A stretch of DNA of 64,000 nucleotides from Mycobacterium lepromatosis. GTDB lineage: Bacteria; Actinomycetota; Actinomycetes; Mycobacteriales; Mycobacteriaceae. The notes under the pieces are model-generated. The model did no database searches. It worked only from the letters and a program-made list of their open reading frames with translations, and had not been told where the DNA came from. The translations under genes were made by a program, and so were the position numbers. The stretch lies in assembly GCF_000975265.2 (NCBI RefSeq), contig NZ_CP083405.1:310001-374000 (forward strand), in the 5' to 3' direction. Shown here piece by piece: positions 55,191-64,000 of the stretch (positions are counted from its first letter, which is position 1; every line of letters begins with the position of its first letter).

Positions 55191-55299
55191 CGACAGCTAG
55201 TACGCTCAACAGCAACATGGTGGCGTAACGGAATGGGTGAGCCAACTATGGTTTCTGGATGAAACGTTTTCGTCCGTTGTCATATGGAGGCCGTTCGGG

Positions 55300-55965
55300 C
55301 GTTATTTCGGTGGCCGCAGAATTGGCGCAGGACGGTATGGATCATCGGCTTTATACCGGAGGTGATCGTTTCCTCCAATATAGAGATGGATAGATCGACG
55401 ATGTTGGTGTGCCCAGCGAAGTCGTAGTTCCAGACTGGGTTGAGGACAGCGATATCGGCGTGTCACTGCTGGCTAATTCACGCGGCTGGTGGTGTCGGCT
55501 TGCAAATCGCCGACTTTGAGAACCTCGCTGCAAGTGGGGTCAGCTTGGTAGAGCACCGCAACAACCCACAGAATCGAGCGATCAGTTCCTCGAGGTTGAA
55601 CGGCTCGGTCATGTCGTCGTTAGCGCCTACAAGTTAAGTTGGTTACTCGTTTCATGACCGAGTCACGCGTGCTCAGAAACAGCGTCGGAGTGCAGGGTTG
55701 TATTCTCGGATTTGCTATAGGATGCATAGTACGCTCACGTCAAGGACCAGAACGTCAGGGGGCTGACCTTTTCGAACTTGGCTAGGGTGTGGAAACTTTC
55801 GACCATCCAGCCTTCATAGTGCAAGGTCATCTTCACCAGGTTCGTCAACGCCGGATCGTCGTTGATCAGCAAAACTCGGATCGGTGTTCCAGCGGCCCGA
55901 TAGATCAAGGGCAGCTGTCCAAGAAGATCCTGGCTCGTCCCCTAGTTACCCACGTATCCCGACAT
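55300..55965 (-). pseudogene. trcR: trcR response regulator remnant
   Basis: A minus-strand receiver-domain start reads TPIRVLLINDDPALTNLVKM and TLHYEGWMVESFHTLAKFE (55780-55900), with the acidic pair of the receiver (N-D-D instead of V-D-D). The OmpR-type DNA-binding C-terminus reads VWNYDFAGHTNIVDLSISIL and KPMIHTV (55330-55440), the wing region normally ending KPLIHTVRGVGY. The centre, including the phosphoacceptor Asp, is broken by stops and frameshifts. With trcS it forms a dead two-component system. Confidence 0.8.
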
Positions 55966-56512
55966 TGCGGTATTTTTCCCTACATTTTTCTCGACCGCAT
56001 AATCTGATTATCATAAATCAAATATGGACGCATTGTTCAATGTTATACTCGGCGTCCGAGCACGTATGTTTTCCTGGTGTTGTATCAGTCTTCTTGATCT
56101 AGATGGTACGCCCAAAATACTGTTATGGATACCTATTGATCTTATGGAACGGCCGCCATTGACGCCGATGACAGGACCAGCCACGATTCGTCTGTTAGTC
56201 CCGCGGGCACCGACTGGTAATCACTGGTGGCGACGGGCAATTCGACAGCAAGACCGTCTCAGCCCGTGCACAGACAGCAAGGTGGCGGGTGGTCAACTCA
56301 GTTCGGCACGACCCCGGCGGTGACGGCGGGTGCGGGCGTTTCCAAGCTGGCAACTGGGCGCATCGTTAGGTACGAGCCCGAGGAGTAGTTTAGCAGGTTA
56401 TATTCCGCGCCAAGCTGATTCGGTTTTTGCCGGTTAGGTAAGGCTGTGGCCCAGTATACAACGAAAGGCACGCACACCCTGCTTCGTATGCAAGACCCCC
56501 ATTGTTATAGTG
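55966..56512. other. Decayed region upstream of trcR, nothing recognised
   Basis: In M. tuberculosis IS1560-type transposase genes lie here, but I could not recognise transposase motifs. Plus-strand frames 56024-56323 are open without support. Confidence 0.35.
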
Positions 56513-56700
56513 TCACCCCCTGTTGAATTCTACGGCGTTGTCAGTACTGGCCGTGTTGTGTTACCGGAGGTTTGTACATTTTGACCGCGGGAGTGGTCCT
56601 GTTTGTAAATCACCGGATCGGGCCCGGAAATCGACCGCAGCGAGCACCTTATGGATGATAGCCCCATGGGCATCGACATCGCCTGAACCGATGATCATCG
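56513..56700 (-). pseudogene. esxI-like (ESAT-6/WXG100) remnant
   Basis: It begins after GGAGAGCGATCACG with MIIGSGDVDAHGAIIH, then KVLAAVDF after a deletion of the central helix including the W-x-G turn. It ends with NVQTSGNNTASTDNAVEFN in another frame. These are start and end pieces of the EsxI/V/N-type ESAT-6 proteins (GDVDAHGAMI and VQAAGNNMAQTDSAV). It sits 26 bases after the esxJ remnant, as in M. tuberculosis Rv1038c-Rv1037c. Confidence 0.75.
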
Positions 56701-56726
56701 TGATCGCTCTCCTGACAGGTTAATGG

Positions 56727-57021
56727 CTAGCTGTCCAGGAGACGTCGCGAGGCTTGCTCTTGTTGCTCGTAGTTGTTGGCGCTGCGCACTAGGCCATCGC
56801 GTACCCCGTGCAGCATGTTCATATGTTGCGAACCGCCTGATTCATCTGCTCCATAGTGTTGTAGGAAGTGCCTGCGAAGTGCTACTCCAGCCAGAGTCAG
56901 CGATGCTCAGTAACGAAGCCCACATCTTAAAGGCCTCGCCCTCGACTGTTTGGGTGTGCATCTCAAATCGGCTCGCCATGTCCCGCATCGCGTATGGATC
57001 GGTTATAAAACGTGGTGCCAT
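56727..57021 (-). pseudogene. esxJ-like (CFP-10/WXG100 partner) remnant
   Basis: From ATG 57021 the reading is clear: [55 protein letters not shown], with the W-S-S in place of W-S-G. A frameshift follows, then the C-terminal helix reads [20 protein letters not shown] and [10 protein letters not shown] in other frames. This is the EsxJ/K/P/W type of secreted partner. It is dead by two frameshifts. The ESX-5-type Esx pair of this locus is therefore lost. Confidence 0.85.
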
Positions 57022-57360
57022 GTTGCTCTACTCTCTTGATTTTGCAGTTTATGAGTTTATCGAAATTGTTTGTATTTGTAAAAAATAGGTGCAGCGGGAA
57101 CCGCATAACGGCTACATTACGGCCTAGAGGTTAACTAATGATCTCGAATGCATGGCATGTACATACCTACCTTTCACATCAAACCACGATCTGTTTGGGC
57201 ATGACGATAAGCTTGAATCCTTACCGCGGCCCGGAATACATGCTGTCGCCCATGGCAGTCGCTGTCGTCCTGGGTCTACTCGGGCATCCCTGTGACCGAT
57301 CCAGCTTCGTAGGATACGATTCAGTTACTGCTCTCTAGTGGAGTGGTAACCAGAAGCCAA
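57022..57360. other. Region between Esx and PPE remnants
   Basis: AT-rich, with no recognisable coding sequence beyond the upstream region of the Esx pair. Confidence 0.35.
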
Positions 57361-57364
57361 GTTC

Positions 57365-58260
57365 ATCGGAGATGGTCCCAGACTAGCTGGCAGGTACTGA
57401 ATAGATCGCCCACTGAAGACGCCTCGCCTAAGCTTGTCAGTGCCGCCGTGTTCGCCAGGGCCACTTCTCCCGCGGCGGCCGCACCGGAAGCGCTAATCAA
57501 CGTTACTGGCGAGAACTGCTGGCGCGACGACACCAAGTGCATATTCCAGCGACACGGTAATCGGAATGATGATACCAACATACCAAGCCGCAGTGACAGA
57601 CTTGCTGGACACCATTAAATTAAATATCAATGGAGTGCACAAAAGACTGTTGACTGCATTCTCGAGAGTCTACATTTCTGGGAGCAAAAAGTTTCGTACA
57701 GTCGAACTAAGAGTAGGCGGATTAGCAAGTAACCACACCGCGTTTTGCCGGCTAGTGTAGAACGGAATGCAACCTCCTGGATTGTAGGATGCCCCAGGCT
57801 GGCTAACTGCGGCAGGTTGCAGGGCCGCCTCACCCGGATTAGTGTCCTGTTTCGCCGGCCTCAGCGTCTGAAGTGAGGAGGCCGCGTAGGTTATTCACGG
57901 TGGCGTCTTAAACCCCCATTTCGGCGTAGTGTGCCTCGGTGGCCATGATGGCTGGCTTAGTTGATAACCAGGACTTTTGTCTCTACCAAACCAGCCAGCA
58001 ACGTCCTATTGGCGGTGACCACCTCCGGGTGTACCGTCGCCATAAACGTCTCCTAGTAAGCGTCTGCCGTCCTGGTGCTAAGCTAACTCACATATGGACA
58101 TATGGTTGCGCTGTTGCTGATCCTGCGCAGGTCCATTGTTAGCCGGTCAACATGTTGCCGATTGACTCCCATGAGGCGGCTTGAAGTGCCCAATTCCGTG
58201 GCCACCGTCCTCGTCATTCCAGTGAGGTCTGCAGCAACCGGCTGCCGGACCGACGGGCAG
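57365..58260 (-). pseudogene. PPE-family protein remnant
   Basis: Minus-strand fragments follow the order of a PPE protein. ATVHPEVVTANRTLLAGLVE and then IMATEAHYAEMG after frame changes (57930-58060) match the conserved NRxLLxxLVATN and ATEAxYAEMWAQD motifs. AKQDTNPGEAALQPAAVSQP (57800-57860) belongs to the middle. The C-terminal part is VALANTAALTSLGEASSVG (57390-57470), normally AGLGRAASVGxLSVP. Stops and frameshifts are numerous. By position it should correspond to PPE15 (Rv1039c). Confidence 0.75.
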
Positions 58261-58269
58261 TCACTAGCG

Positions 58270-58690
58270 TCAGCTGCAAGTAGACTGCCACACGATCAAG
58301 CGTGACATAGCGGAGGCCCAGTTCCCATTATTCATAGCTGAGGAAATTCGCCAAGTTACCCGTACAGGATCAACAGGTTGCCGCTGGCGCTGCTGACAGG
58401 GGCCATTGAACGTTGTGCCCATCTCGTTGACTAGTGAGATTAGGGCATCGATGGGTCCATAATGACCCGACACTGGCCGAGAATGCGTTGGCGGCTTAAG
58501 CGGTTCCATGCGTACTGGCGTGAGTCCCAAGGTGTTTATAAATTGCTCTTGAATTGCTTGGTGTCGGCAGCGAACTGCTGATAAAGAGCGCCGTAGGTGG
58601 CAAGAATCCCTGCCTGCAGGGCGGATACCTCGCAAGCGGCTTGGTACTGCAGGGTTCTGGGCGAATGTGCATGGGTTTTCCGCTGTCAGC
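58270..58690 (-). pseudogene. PE-family protein remnant
   Basis: Pieces in three minus-strand frames read SALQAGILATYGALYQQFAA, AIQEQFINTLGT, AANAFSASVGS, then LISLVNEMGTTFNGP and LSAMNNGNWASAMS. The first part is the end of a PE domain and the last resembles the linker of the PE8 type. The very N-terminus (above 58690) is unreadable. It stands just upstream of the PPE remnant, the usual PE-PPE arrangement. Confidence 0.7.
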
Positions 58691-59123
58691 TAACTTCCGA
58701 TCGTTGCTAGTTGTGTCGCAACGGTGGCTAACTTTTCGAGTATCTCTTATTAAATTATAGAAATGAAATTAATTGTTCCCAAAATGTACGCTTTCGACTC
58801 AAATGGTTGGGCCGAATTTGTGTTTTCTTATGAGCCTCCGTGTATTGTCTTAAGGTCAGTGATCTACGTTTCCACAGTCCTGATCGAAAGATTCAGAAAA
58901 ATGGTATCTACGACTTTCTTAGCGCTGACCCAGGCAGTTTTAACAAGCTCCGACCGGCTGGATAGGGCGGTATTATCTGGTTCCCATCGGAGGCACCGAT
59001 TAATGGGCGTAGGGTGCGGATCGCTCGCTAAGCGAAGCTCTAGCGCACGTCGGGTAACGAGGCGACATCGCGTTGGGATGCGATGTCCCAGAAACGGCTG
59101 ACGCACGCTAGATTCTTCGCCGG
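58691..59123. other. Decayed region before the tRNA
   Basis: Open plus-strand frame 58763-59101 has no recognisable family; nothing else is seen. Confidence 0.35.
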
Positions 59124-59197
59124 GCCCCCATAGCCCAATTGGCAGAGGCAGCGGACTTAAAATCCGTCAAGTGTCGGTTCGAGTCCGACTGGGGGCA
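59124..59197 (+). tRNA. leuX: tRNA with anticodon UAA (Leu), short variable arm
   Basis: A 74-base cloverleaf with acceptor GCCCCCA/TGGGGGC and discriminator A. The D arm is GCC-CAATTGGCAGA-GGC, the anticodon stem GCGGA/TCCGT has loop CTTAAAA (anticodon TAA), the variable region is only CAAGT, and the T arm is GTCGG-TTCGAGT-CCGAC. The anticodon assigns leucine UUA, but bacterial tRNA-Leu normally carries a long variable arm, which is absent. I recall a similar tRNA annotated leuX in M. tuberculosis. No CCA is encoded. It stands alone in decayed DNA, so it is probably kept by selection. Confidence 0.85.
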
Positions 59198-59585
59198 CTG
59201 TAGCATGCAAATTGAAGGCTGTGCCGATGCATCCGGACGTTGGGGCTAGGCTTGCGGTACTGTTGGAGCGGCGCAAGCGTCTATCTCAGCTTGTCTGCGA
59301 AGGTGATGGCTACGGGAGCATTTCGGGGAGTTGGTGACAACGACCGGTGTGGCAACTACATGGCGATCAGCTGGGCAACAGCAGGTGGAACGTTCTGTAA
59401 AAGGAAAACCAGCCGATTCCTTCGGAAATAGTTCAGAAACATGGAGCTATTTTTGTTTGTTATATTGGCATTGGTTCCAGGGTCGACCGCCAGCGTTATG
59501 TTGGATATATCGTTTTGCTGGTGGCGCCTGGACGTTCAGAGTTAGTTAGCTGGCGAGCGCGCCGGCTGCGCGGGGGTACTGGGGA
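59198..59585. other. Short decayed region after the tRNA
   Basis: A plus-strand start-like stretch MHPDVGARLAVLLERRKRLS (59228 onward) soon meets stops and is unidentified. No integrase or attachment-site sequence was recognised beside the tRNA. Confidence 0.35.
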
Positions 59586-59589
59586 CTTA

Positions 59590-60215
59590 GGCTTGCCGCC
59601 CTGATCAGTGAAGTGTGTAAGACGTCTGAGGTGCCTCGACGGCACCAAATTAATATTGGCATACATGTGAAGGATCGGCCGTCGAGGGTGAAGCCCTTGC
59701 TATCGTAGAACGAGTAGAAGTAGTGCGCTCGATAATTCTTCTTAGCGCACCATAAGGCGACGTCATCTACGGACTGTAAGCGGAGAGCATTGTCAAGCAG
59801 GACGCTTCCGACTTCTCAACGTTGGTTTTTTACTGCGATGTAGAGCACGTTGATTTCGAGGTTATGGGGGTTCCCGGGCTCTGGCCCGAAGATGCTCATG
59901 CCAATGAGCTGGCCATCGTCCTCGGTAAAGTCACATTGACCACCTAGGTAGATTTAGCCTGTGGGCGTACCCATCGTAACTTCAGTTTTTTCACTGAAAA
60001 TGTCAAGCACACAGGGTGTCAGAATTCCGGCGTAGGATTGTCGCCAACTCGGGTCAGTGCGTCTTCACGACGTGGTCGTAGTCTGCGGGCTCCGCTTGTC
60101 GGATCTGGATATCGCCGGGAATCTGTGTCACGCTAACTACGCTAGTTCCTCGGGTATCCGTTGGGACGGTGCAAACACTCGGTTACCGATAATCTGTTGG
60201 TCATGTAAGCGAAAG
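59590..60215 (-). pseudogene. GNAT-family acetyltransferase remnant
   Basis: The minus strand reads WRQSYAGILTPCVLD near 60030. It continues EDDGQLIGMSIFGPEPGNPH, NLEINVLYIAVKNQR then a stop, EVGSVLLDNALRLQ, VALWCAKKNYRAHYFYS and FYDSKGFTLDGRSFTCMP (59660-59940). The order of beta-4 (LEINVLYIAV), the acetyl-CoA loop (Q-R-x-x-V-G, with a stop where a Gly-rich turn should be) and the YxxxGF end is diagnostic of GNAT enzymes. Substrate unknown. Confidence 0.8.
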
Positions 60216-60239
60216 CGCTTGTCTGGCAACAGGTCATAG

Positions 60240-60925
60240 GGCTGTTTGGCCGCTACAGTGGCCGCACTGCTGTACCTGGACATCGAGGTGGGAGTCAATG
60301 CCCATGCACTGACCCAGTGTGGGCATGTTGTTTGACTTTGCTACTCGGATCGTCTAATGGGGTGTTAGTTGGTAACGTCTTTTCACCGGCTGAGATGTTG
60401 GTAGCATTGGCAATCACGCGGTCGCCGCTATGGTTGAGTGGCAGCGTCACCGGAAAGCGTCCACATGTGCTCGGAATCGATTATTGCTCAATCGTTTTTG
60501 GTGCTGACAATTTTGATATTTGTGCTCACCGAGTCGTTCACCACCAGCTGGATACAGCCGTTTAGCATCGACGGGATCTTACGGGTGGCACTCATTGGTC
60601 GGCTGACCGGCGAGCTGTTTGTGTGTGCTTTTGCGGCTGCGGAACGGCTGGACGACGTGGTAGAGACCCAGCTGTTCACCCGGATCGTTACGCTACTCAC
60701 CTGAATCTGGGGTACCGCGTTAGCCGGCATGACAGTGTCGTTGGAGATCCCACCGATCGTGCAGGGCCTGGTGGGAACCCAAGTCACTATCCTGGACACC
60801 AGTACTCCGTTGTCATTTGTCTGCTACGGGGTTATTCTGTTTTGGCTGTTAAGTGTGGCGGTGCTAATGTCGCTTTTTCTGATTGATGGGAAGCTAGCCG
60901 TACAACGAAGTGACCATCGGTGAAC
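60240..60925 (+). pseudogene. Multi-pass membrane protein remnant
   Basis: Plus-strand stretches are strongly hydrophobic and nearly continuous over two frames. They include FLVLTILIFVLTESFTTSWI and VALIGRLTGELFVCAFAAAE, then LFTRIVTLLTXIWGTALAGM across a stop (60660-60740), and YGVILFWLLSVAVLMSLFLI (60830-60890). At least three membrane segments are visible. I do not recognise the family. Confidence 0.5.
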
Positions 60926-62370
60926 TGTACTACCTCGCTCGGGGACATGCCAACCGCGAAGTCGACGCAGGTATCAGAGGGCTACGACGTGACGGTCGGA
61001 AGGATGGGAACGCCGCTGACCGGGGTCGATTCCCGAAAGTCGTGGCTCTAGATCGACAAGGAGCGCGAGTGGCGACAGCAGACAACACCCAACTCGGTAC
61101 CGCCTACACCAAAACGTACCACAGCCGATCTGCCCCGAGGACCTGTTCCGCGCAGCCGCTTGGATATGTTGGTTGCGGCGGGGCACACCCGGACATCTGC
61201 GTGCGTTCCGCATTTTGTTGCGAGCAAACAAGGAGCACTGCTATGGACGCACTCAATCCAGATTCTATTTGCGGAGAAACAGGCATCATCACCAATAACG
61301 GCCGCGACCAAATTGAGGCGTATCGGGCCGAGCGTGTGTTGGCATTGAGCCGCACATCGATCGTACATGACCGTACGAACACCCTTTCTGCCAAGGATCA
61401 TTAGGTGACATATGACCACCGAACATAATTTTTTGGGGAACTGTAACTGCCCTCAAATGGCCGCCGTGCGAGGAAGAATTGAGTCAGTACCGAATCGAGC
61501 TCACGGCTATCTTGGCTCCGCACAAGTTTTCGATACCATCACTGCGCGTTATGTGTTATAGGCACCCTACAATCCATATTACTATATTCTGATCCCGCTG
61601 GCGGATGTCCGCACAGAGTTTTTGTGCGAGGAGAACCATCCACGGCACGTACAGTTGTGCCTGTAGTGGTTACACTTGCTGTTTGGGGCCAGTTAAAACC
61701 AGCAGTCAGGCGCGCGAGTACCTTAGACATCAATGGTGACAGCTCCGTCGTGGGCGCCGTGTGATTCAACAGAGATCGATTGCGGTGTCTCGAAAAGGAC
61801 GAGTCGATCTATAGGCCTCCACGCAATCCGTGTTCATGGGTCGACACTCTACGCTCGCAACCGCCATGTTCGGGTAGAGCTGGATAGTCATCTTCGCCCA
61901 TGCTTGATCTCCTATTCTGCTATTCGCAACCGTTTTACCCACAAGGTATTACATCAATTCGGATAATATCGCCTTCGAGCACGTATAACCCAGCTCGATG
62001 CAGACGCTGTATCCATACAAGGGGACCACGGTGCTACTGGTCGGTGTGTGGGAGACACCGTGTATCCGGATCTGACGTGGACGTTACCACTATCCGTTAT
62101 CGCTGTAACGCCGATCACTAGCCTAGTGTCCTTCTAAAACGAGAAGTTCGACATCATCGTTGATAGGTACGGCTCTACTGCGATCACGTACCCGGTTCAG
62201 CTAAATTACCGGTCGGTTGTTCGTCGTGCGGGTAAATCGATCGAACATGTCGCTCCGAGCCATCATTACCGGTAGCGCCACCTGCACCAGAGCGGCTACG
62301 GCAAGGTCTGGTTTTCCCCGGTGCAGAATCTGGATAGACAACGCCGTCTTGATGGTTAGCGGCGAAGAGT
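60926..62370. other. 1.4 kb decayed region, no gene identified
   Basis: Frames 60910-61404 (plus, 164 codons) and minus 61048-61419 and 61539-61769 are open but resemble nothing known. A minus-strand stretch at 62230-62350 (GKPDLAVAALVQVALPVMMA) looks formerly coding but cannot be named. Confidence 0.35.
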
Positions 62371-62374
62371 ATTT

Positions 62375-62960
62375 GCGATATGGGAAAAGCTCGTTGACGT
62401 AGTCGTTTTCGGCACGGGCTCAAACGGTCTGATGATCGAATGTGCACTGGCATTGTGCGGCGTGCAACCGATGGTGCTGGATTGCCTCGCTGATGCCGGC
62501 AATGAGCGCAAAGCCAATGCCCTTGGCGACCAGATAGTTCGGATGATTGACATGCATGGGCTCTATCACGAATTCGGTGGTTGGCCTGGTTCACATCAGT
62601 GGGTTGCGAGTGGTGTGTGCATCGTGATTCTATTGGTTTATGCTGAGGCGCCAGGCAATCCGATCTCATGTGTTGCCGATCCACTAGCTGCAGTTAATGC
62701 GGCTAGTGGAGCACTTAGTCCGTAGTCTAGGCGCCGCTGTCCGCTGGCGTCACGAACTCACTCAATTGGTCGGGCACGGCAGTGTCACGTTGGTAGTTGT
62801 CGGATCCGGAAGAGCGTTGGGATCGAGTGTCCTGGGAGTACCACTTCTGTCGTTATTAGTGTCGGTGACGTGCCCATTCCCAAGCACCTCTGTGCTGTAG
62901 ATAGCGTCGTCGGGTTTAGCGTACGCAGTATCGATATATCTATAAGCAGTACCCGATACA
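62375..62960 (+). pseudogene. FAD-dependent aromatic monooxygenase remnant
   Basis: The reading VVVFGTGSNGLMIECALALC (62398-62450, frame change inside) is a Rossmann FAD-binding G-x-G-x-x-G motif. GVQPMVLDCLADAGNERKAN, ALGDQIVRMIDMHGLYHEFG follow, matching the start of PheA/MhpA-type FAD monooxygenases (R-P-V-V-L-E-R ... E-P-R-A-x-G/N). A further piece, LVEHLVRSLGAAVRWRHELT (62700-62760), matches the next conserved block with its G-V-x-V-R-x-G-H-E-L. The remainder is lost. Confidence 0.7.
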
Positions 62961-63211
62961 CTTGATACCTGGGTTCGGTCGTTCGTCATCTGGGCACCGC
63001 CGATTCGAGCAAAGTGTGTTGATGTTCTTGCTAAACGTATAGCCGGGGCGCTCGCTGGTCGTGACGATAGAGTTTGGCGACGATCCGTTCCCCGGCAGGG
63101 CTGTCTTGAACCTTGTTGGAGTTCCAGGACAATCTATGTCGGATGCGTGGCGCCGATCTGCTGATGGAGCCTTCTGTGGCTACCTACTGTGTTGTGTCGA
63201 GATCAACGTTA

Positions 63212-63317
63212 GTGTTTTTTGGTGGGTGAGTTGTGATTGTGATCGGTGTAGTGCCGGTCTTGGTGAGTTGACCGGCACTACACCGATCACAATCACAACT
63301 CACCCACCAAAAAACAC
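63212..63317. repeat. Perfect 47-bp inverted repeat with 12-base loop
   Basis: The 47 bases at 63212-63258, beginning gtgttttttggtgggtgagt and ending gtgtagtgccggt, are repeated as their exact reverse complement at 63271-63317. The loop is cttggtgagttg (63259-63270). Pairing stops at both outer ends. The left arm is GT-rich, the right AC-rich. It lies in non-coding DNA between the monooxygenase and Rv0463-like remnants. No open frame or transposase is associated. Confidence 0.97.
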
Positions 63318-63395
63318 CGCGACACCCACCCACAACAGGACGCACACATAAACTACACTTCGCGGTAGCCAGCGGTGATAACTTTCAACAATTAA
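63318..63395. other. Short spacer right of the large inverted repeat
   Basis: Nothing is recognised apart from an AC-rich continuation (cccacccacaacag) of the right arm. Confidence 0.35.
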
Positions 63396-63399
63396 ATAA

Positions 63400-63722
63400 A
63401 ACGAACTTCAAACACAAGGAACCCAGCCCTTACAGGTAAACGTGTGGCCCACACTGTAAACGTCTCCCAGGACCACCGGAAGTACTAGTTAGGTCGAACG
63501 TGGACGACCTCAGCCATGTTTACGGCGCTTGACGCAACCACCATCCGGCACGTTCCGGAACAGAGTGCCGACACCATCGACAGGATCAACACGATCAGGC
63601 TCCACTAAACTGACCGCTGTTATGTTGTCTCCGATCGAAATGGCCACCAGCCAGAGCACGTAGCCGGTGGCCACCCCGCTGCTGGTGCCCACCACGATTT
63701 CGGGGGTGTCGCTGCCAAGCAA
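63400..63722 (-). pseudogene. Small membrane protein remnant downstream of lpdC (Rv0463-like)
   Basis: The minus strand from 63722 reads MLGSDTPEIVVGTSSGVATG and YVLWLVAISIGDNITAVSLV, a membrane segment. A frame change follows, then a second hydrophobic stretch begins SLVLIVLSMVSALCSGT, and weak traces continue to about 63400. In M. tuberculosis Rv0463, a small two-to-three-pass protein of unknown role, follows lpdC in this way. The frameshift near 63610 makes it a probable pseudogene. Confidence 0.65.
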
Positions 63723-63757
63723 TCAGTTGTCTTCAGCCGCCAAGCCGTTAATGCTGC

Positions 63758-64000
63758 TCAGAAGTTGATCATATGGCCGATCAGGCCGTGAAAGCACTCC
63801 TGCAACGCCTCTGACATCGTCGGATGCGTATGCACGTTGCGAACCAGCTCAGTGGCCGTCAAATCCCATTTCTGCGCGAGCGTGAGCTCCGGCAGTAACT
63901 CGGACACGTCATGACCGATTATGTGCCCGCCCAACAGCTCCCCATACTTGGCGTCCGCAACGAGCTTAACGAAACCGCTAGGGTCACCCATGCCGTGCGC
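63758..64000 (-). CDS. lpdC: Dihydrolipoamide dehydrogenase LpdC, C-terminal end (partial)
   Basis: The C-terminal dimerisation domain of LpdC (E3): [76 protein letters not shown]. The His-Pro of HTHPTMSEA is the catalytic base that activates the redox thiol of the other subunit. The gene runs off the right edge, leaving the FAD and NAD domains outside the window. LpdC serves pyruvate dehydrogenase and peroxynitrite reductase complexes. The open frame and clean sequence suggest it is intact. Confidence 0.95.
   Translation of the reverse strand, partial: AHGMGDPSGFVKLVADAKYGELLGGHIIGHDVSELLPELTLAQKWDLTATELVRNVHTHPTMSEALQECFHGLIGHMINF

Noticed and set aside
59198..59585. Integrase or phage attachment site beside the UAA tRNA
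   Set aside because: tRNA genes are common integration targets, but no integrase motif or repeated tRNA 3' end was found nearby.
60910..61404. Open plus-strand frame of 164 codons starting MTIGELYYLARGHANRE
   Set aside because: No family resemblance, no ribosome-binding site, surrounded by decayed genes; treated as a chance frame.

Overview
The window is a slice of a decaying mycobacterial chromosome of the leprosy-bacillus type. Intact, conserved housekeeping genes sit in compact blocks. Between them lie kilobases of stop-ridden, frame-shifted remains of genes still recognisable by comparison with M. tuberculosis (PE/PPE, Esx, MmpL, TrcR/TrcS, EphA, LpqG, LpqU, MazG and others). The intact proteins closely resemble M. 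leprae proteins as I remember them but are not identical (for example FolP has Gln at position 54, and LysS differs at many positions). The right edge carries an lpdC neighbourhood that I would not expect here. A close relative such as M. lepromatosis is therefore at least as likely as M. leprae itself. All homology statements are from memory of family sequences; no search was run.

Layout. 1-7059: pseudogenes in the order of the M. tuberculosis Rv3623-Rv3617 segment (lpqG, PE, luciferase-like monooxygenase, ephA), interrupted by remains of a 13E12-type HNH gene, an IS110-family transposase and a zinc alcohol dehydrogenase. 7060-18625: ftsH, the folate genes folE-folP-folB-folK, a small membrane protein, a coiled-coil membrane protein, a DUF2520 protein, panC-panD, coaX and lysS, mostly with 1-8 base overlaps. 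18731-21902: lsr2, a terminator and clpC. 21903-24411: no gene I can identify. 24412-25668: pabB (minus). 25669-27007: decayed. 27008-34578: metS (minus), then tatD, the rpfB-ksgA-ispE unit and pks16 (plus). 34680-40789 (minus): pth, rplY, a decayed short-chain dehydrogenase, lpqT, a frame-shifted arsC, prsA and glmU; then tRNA-Gln.

41126-51829 (plus): a frame-shifted TetR gene, mfd, mazG and lpqU pseudogenes, eno, a DivIC-like protein, a DUF501 protein and a Ppx/GppA phosphatase. 51830-63730: almost wholly decayed, with mmpL, trcS, trcR, esxI, esxJ, PPE and PE, a tRNA with anticodon UAA, a GNAT acetyltransferase, a membrane protein and a FAD monooxygenase. It also holds a perfect 47-bp inverted repeat. 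63758-64000: the 3' end of lpdC.

How it fits together. The intact genes are essential or near-essential: membrane proteolysis (FtsH), Clp proteolysis (ClpC), folate and pantothenate/CoA synthesis, two aminoacyl-tRNA synthetases, PRPP and UDP-GlcNAc supply, isoprenoids, rRNA methylation, glycolysis, division, transcription-coupled repair, and nucleoid silencing by Lsr2. Nearly all host-interaction, transport and sensory genes in the window are destroyed. No previously unknown multi-gene system stands out. The most unusual signals are long perfect inverted repeats in decayed DNA and lineage-specific changes at conserved residues.
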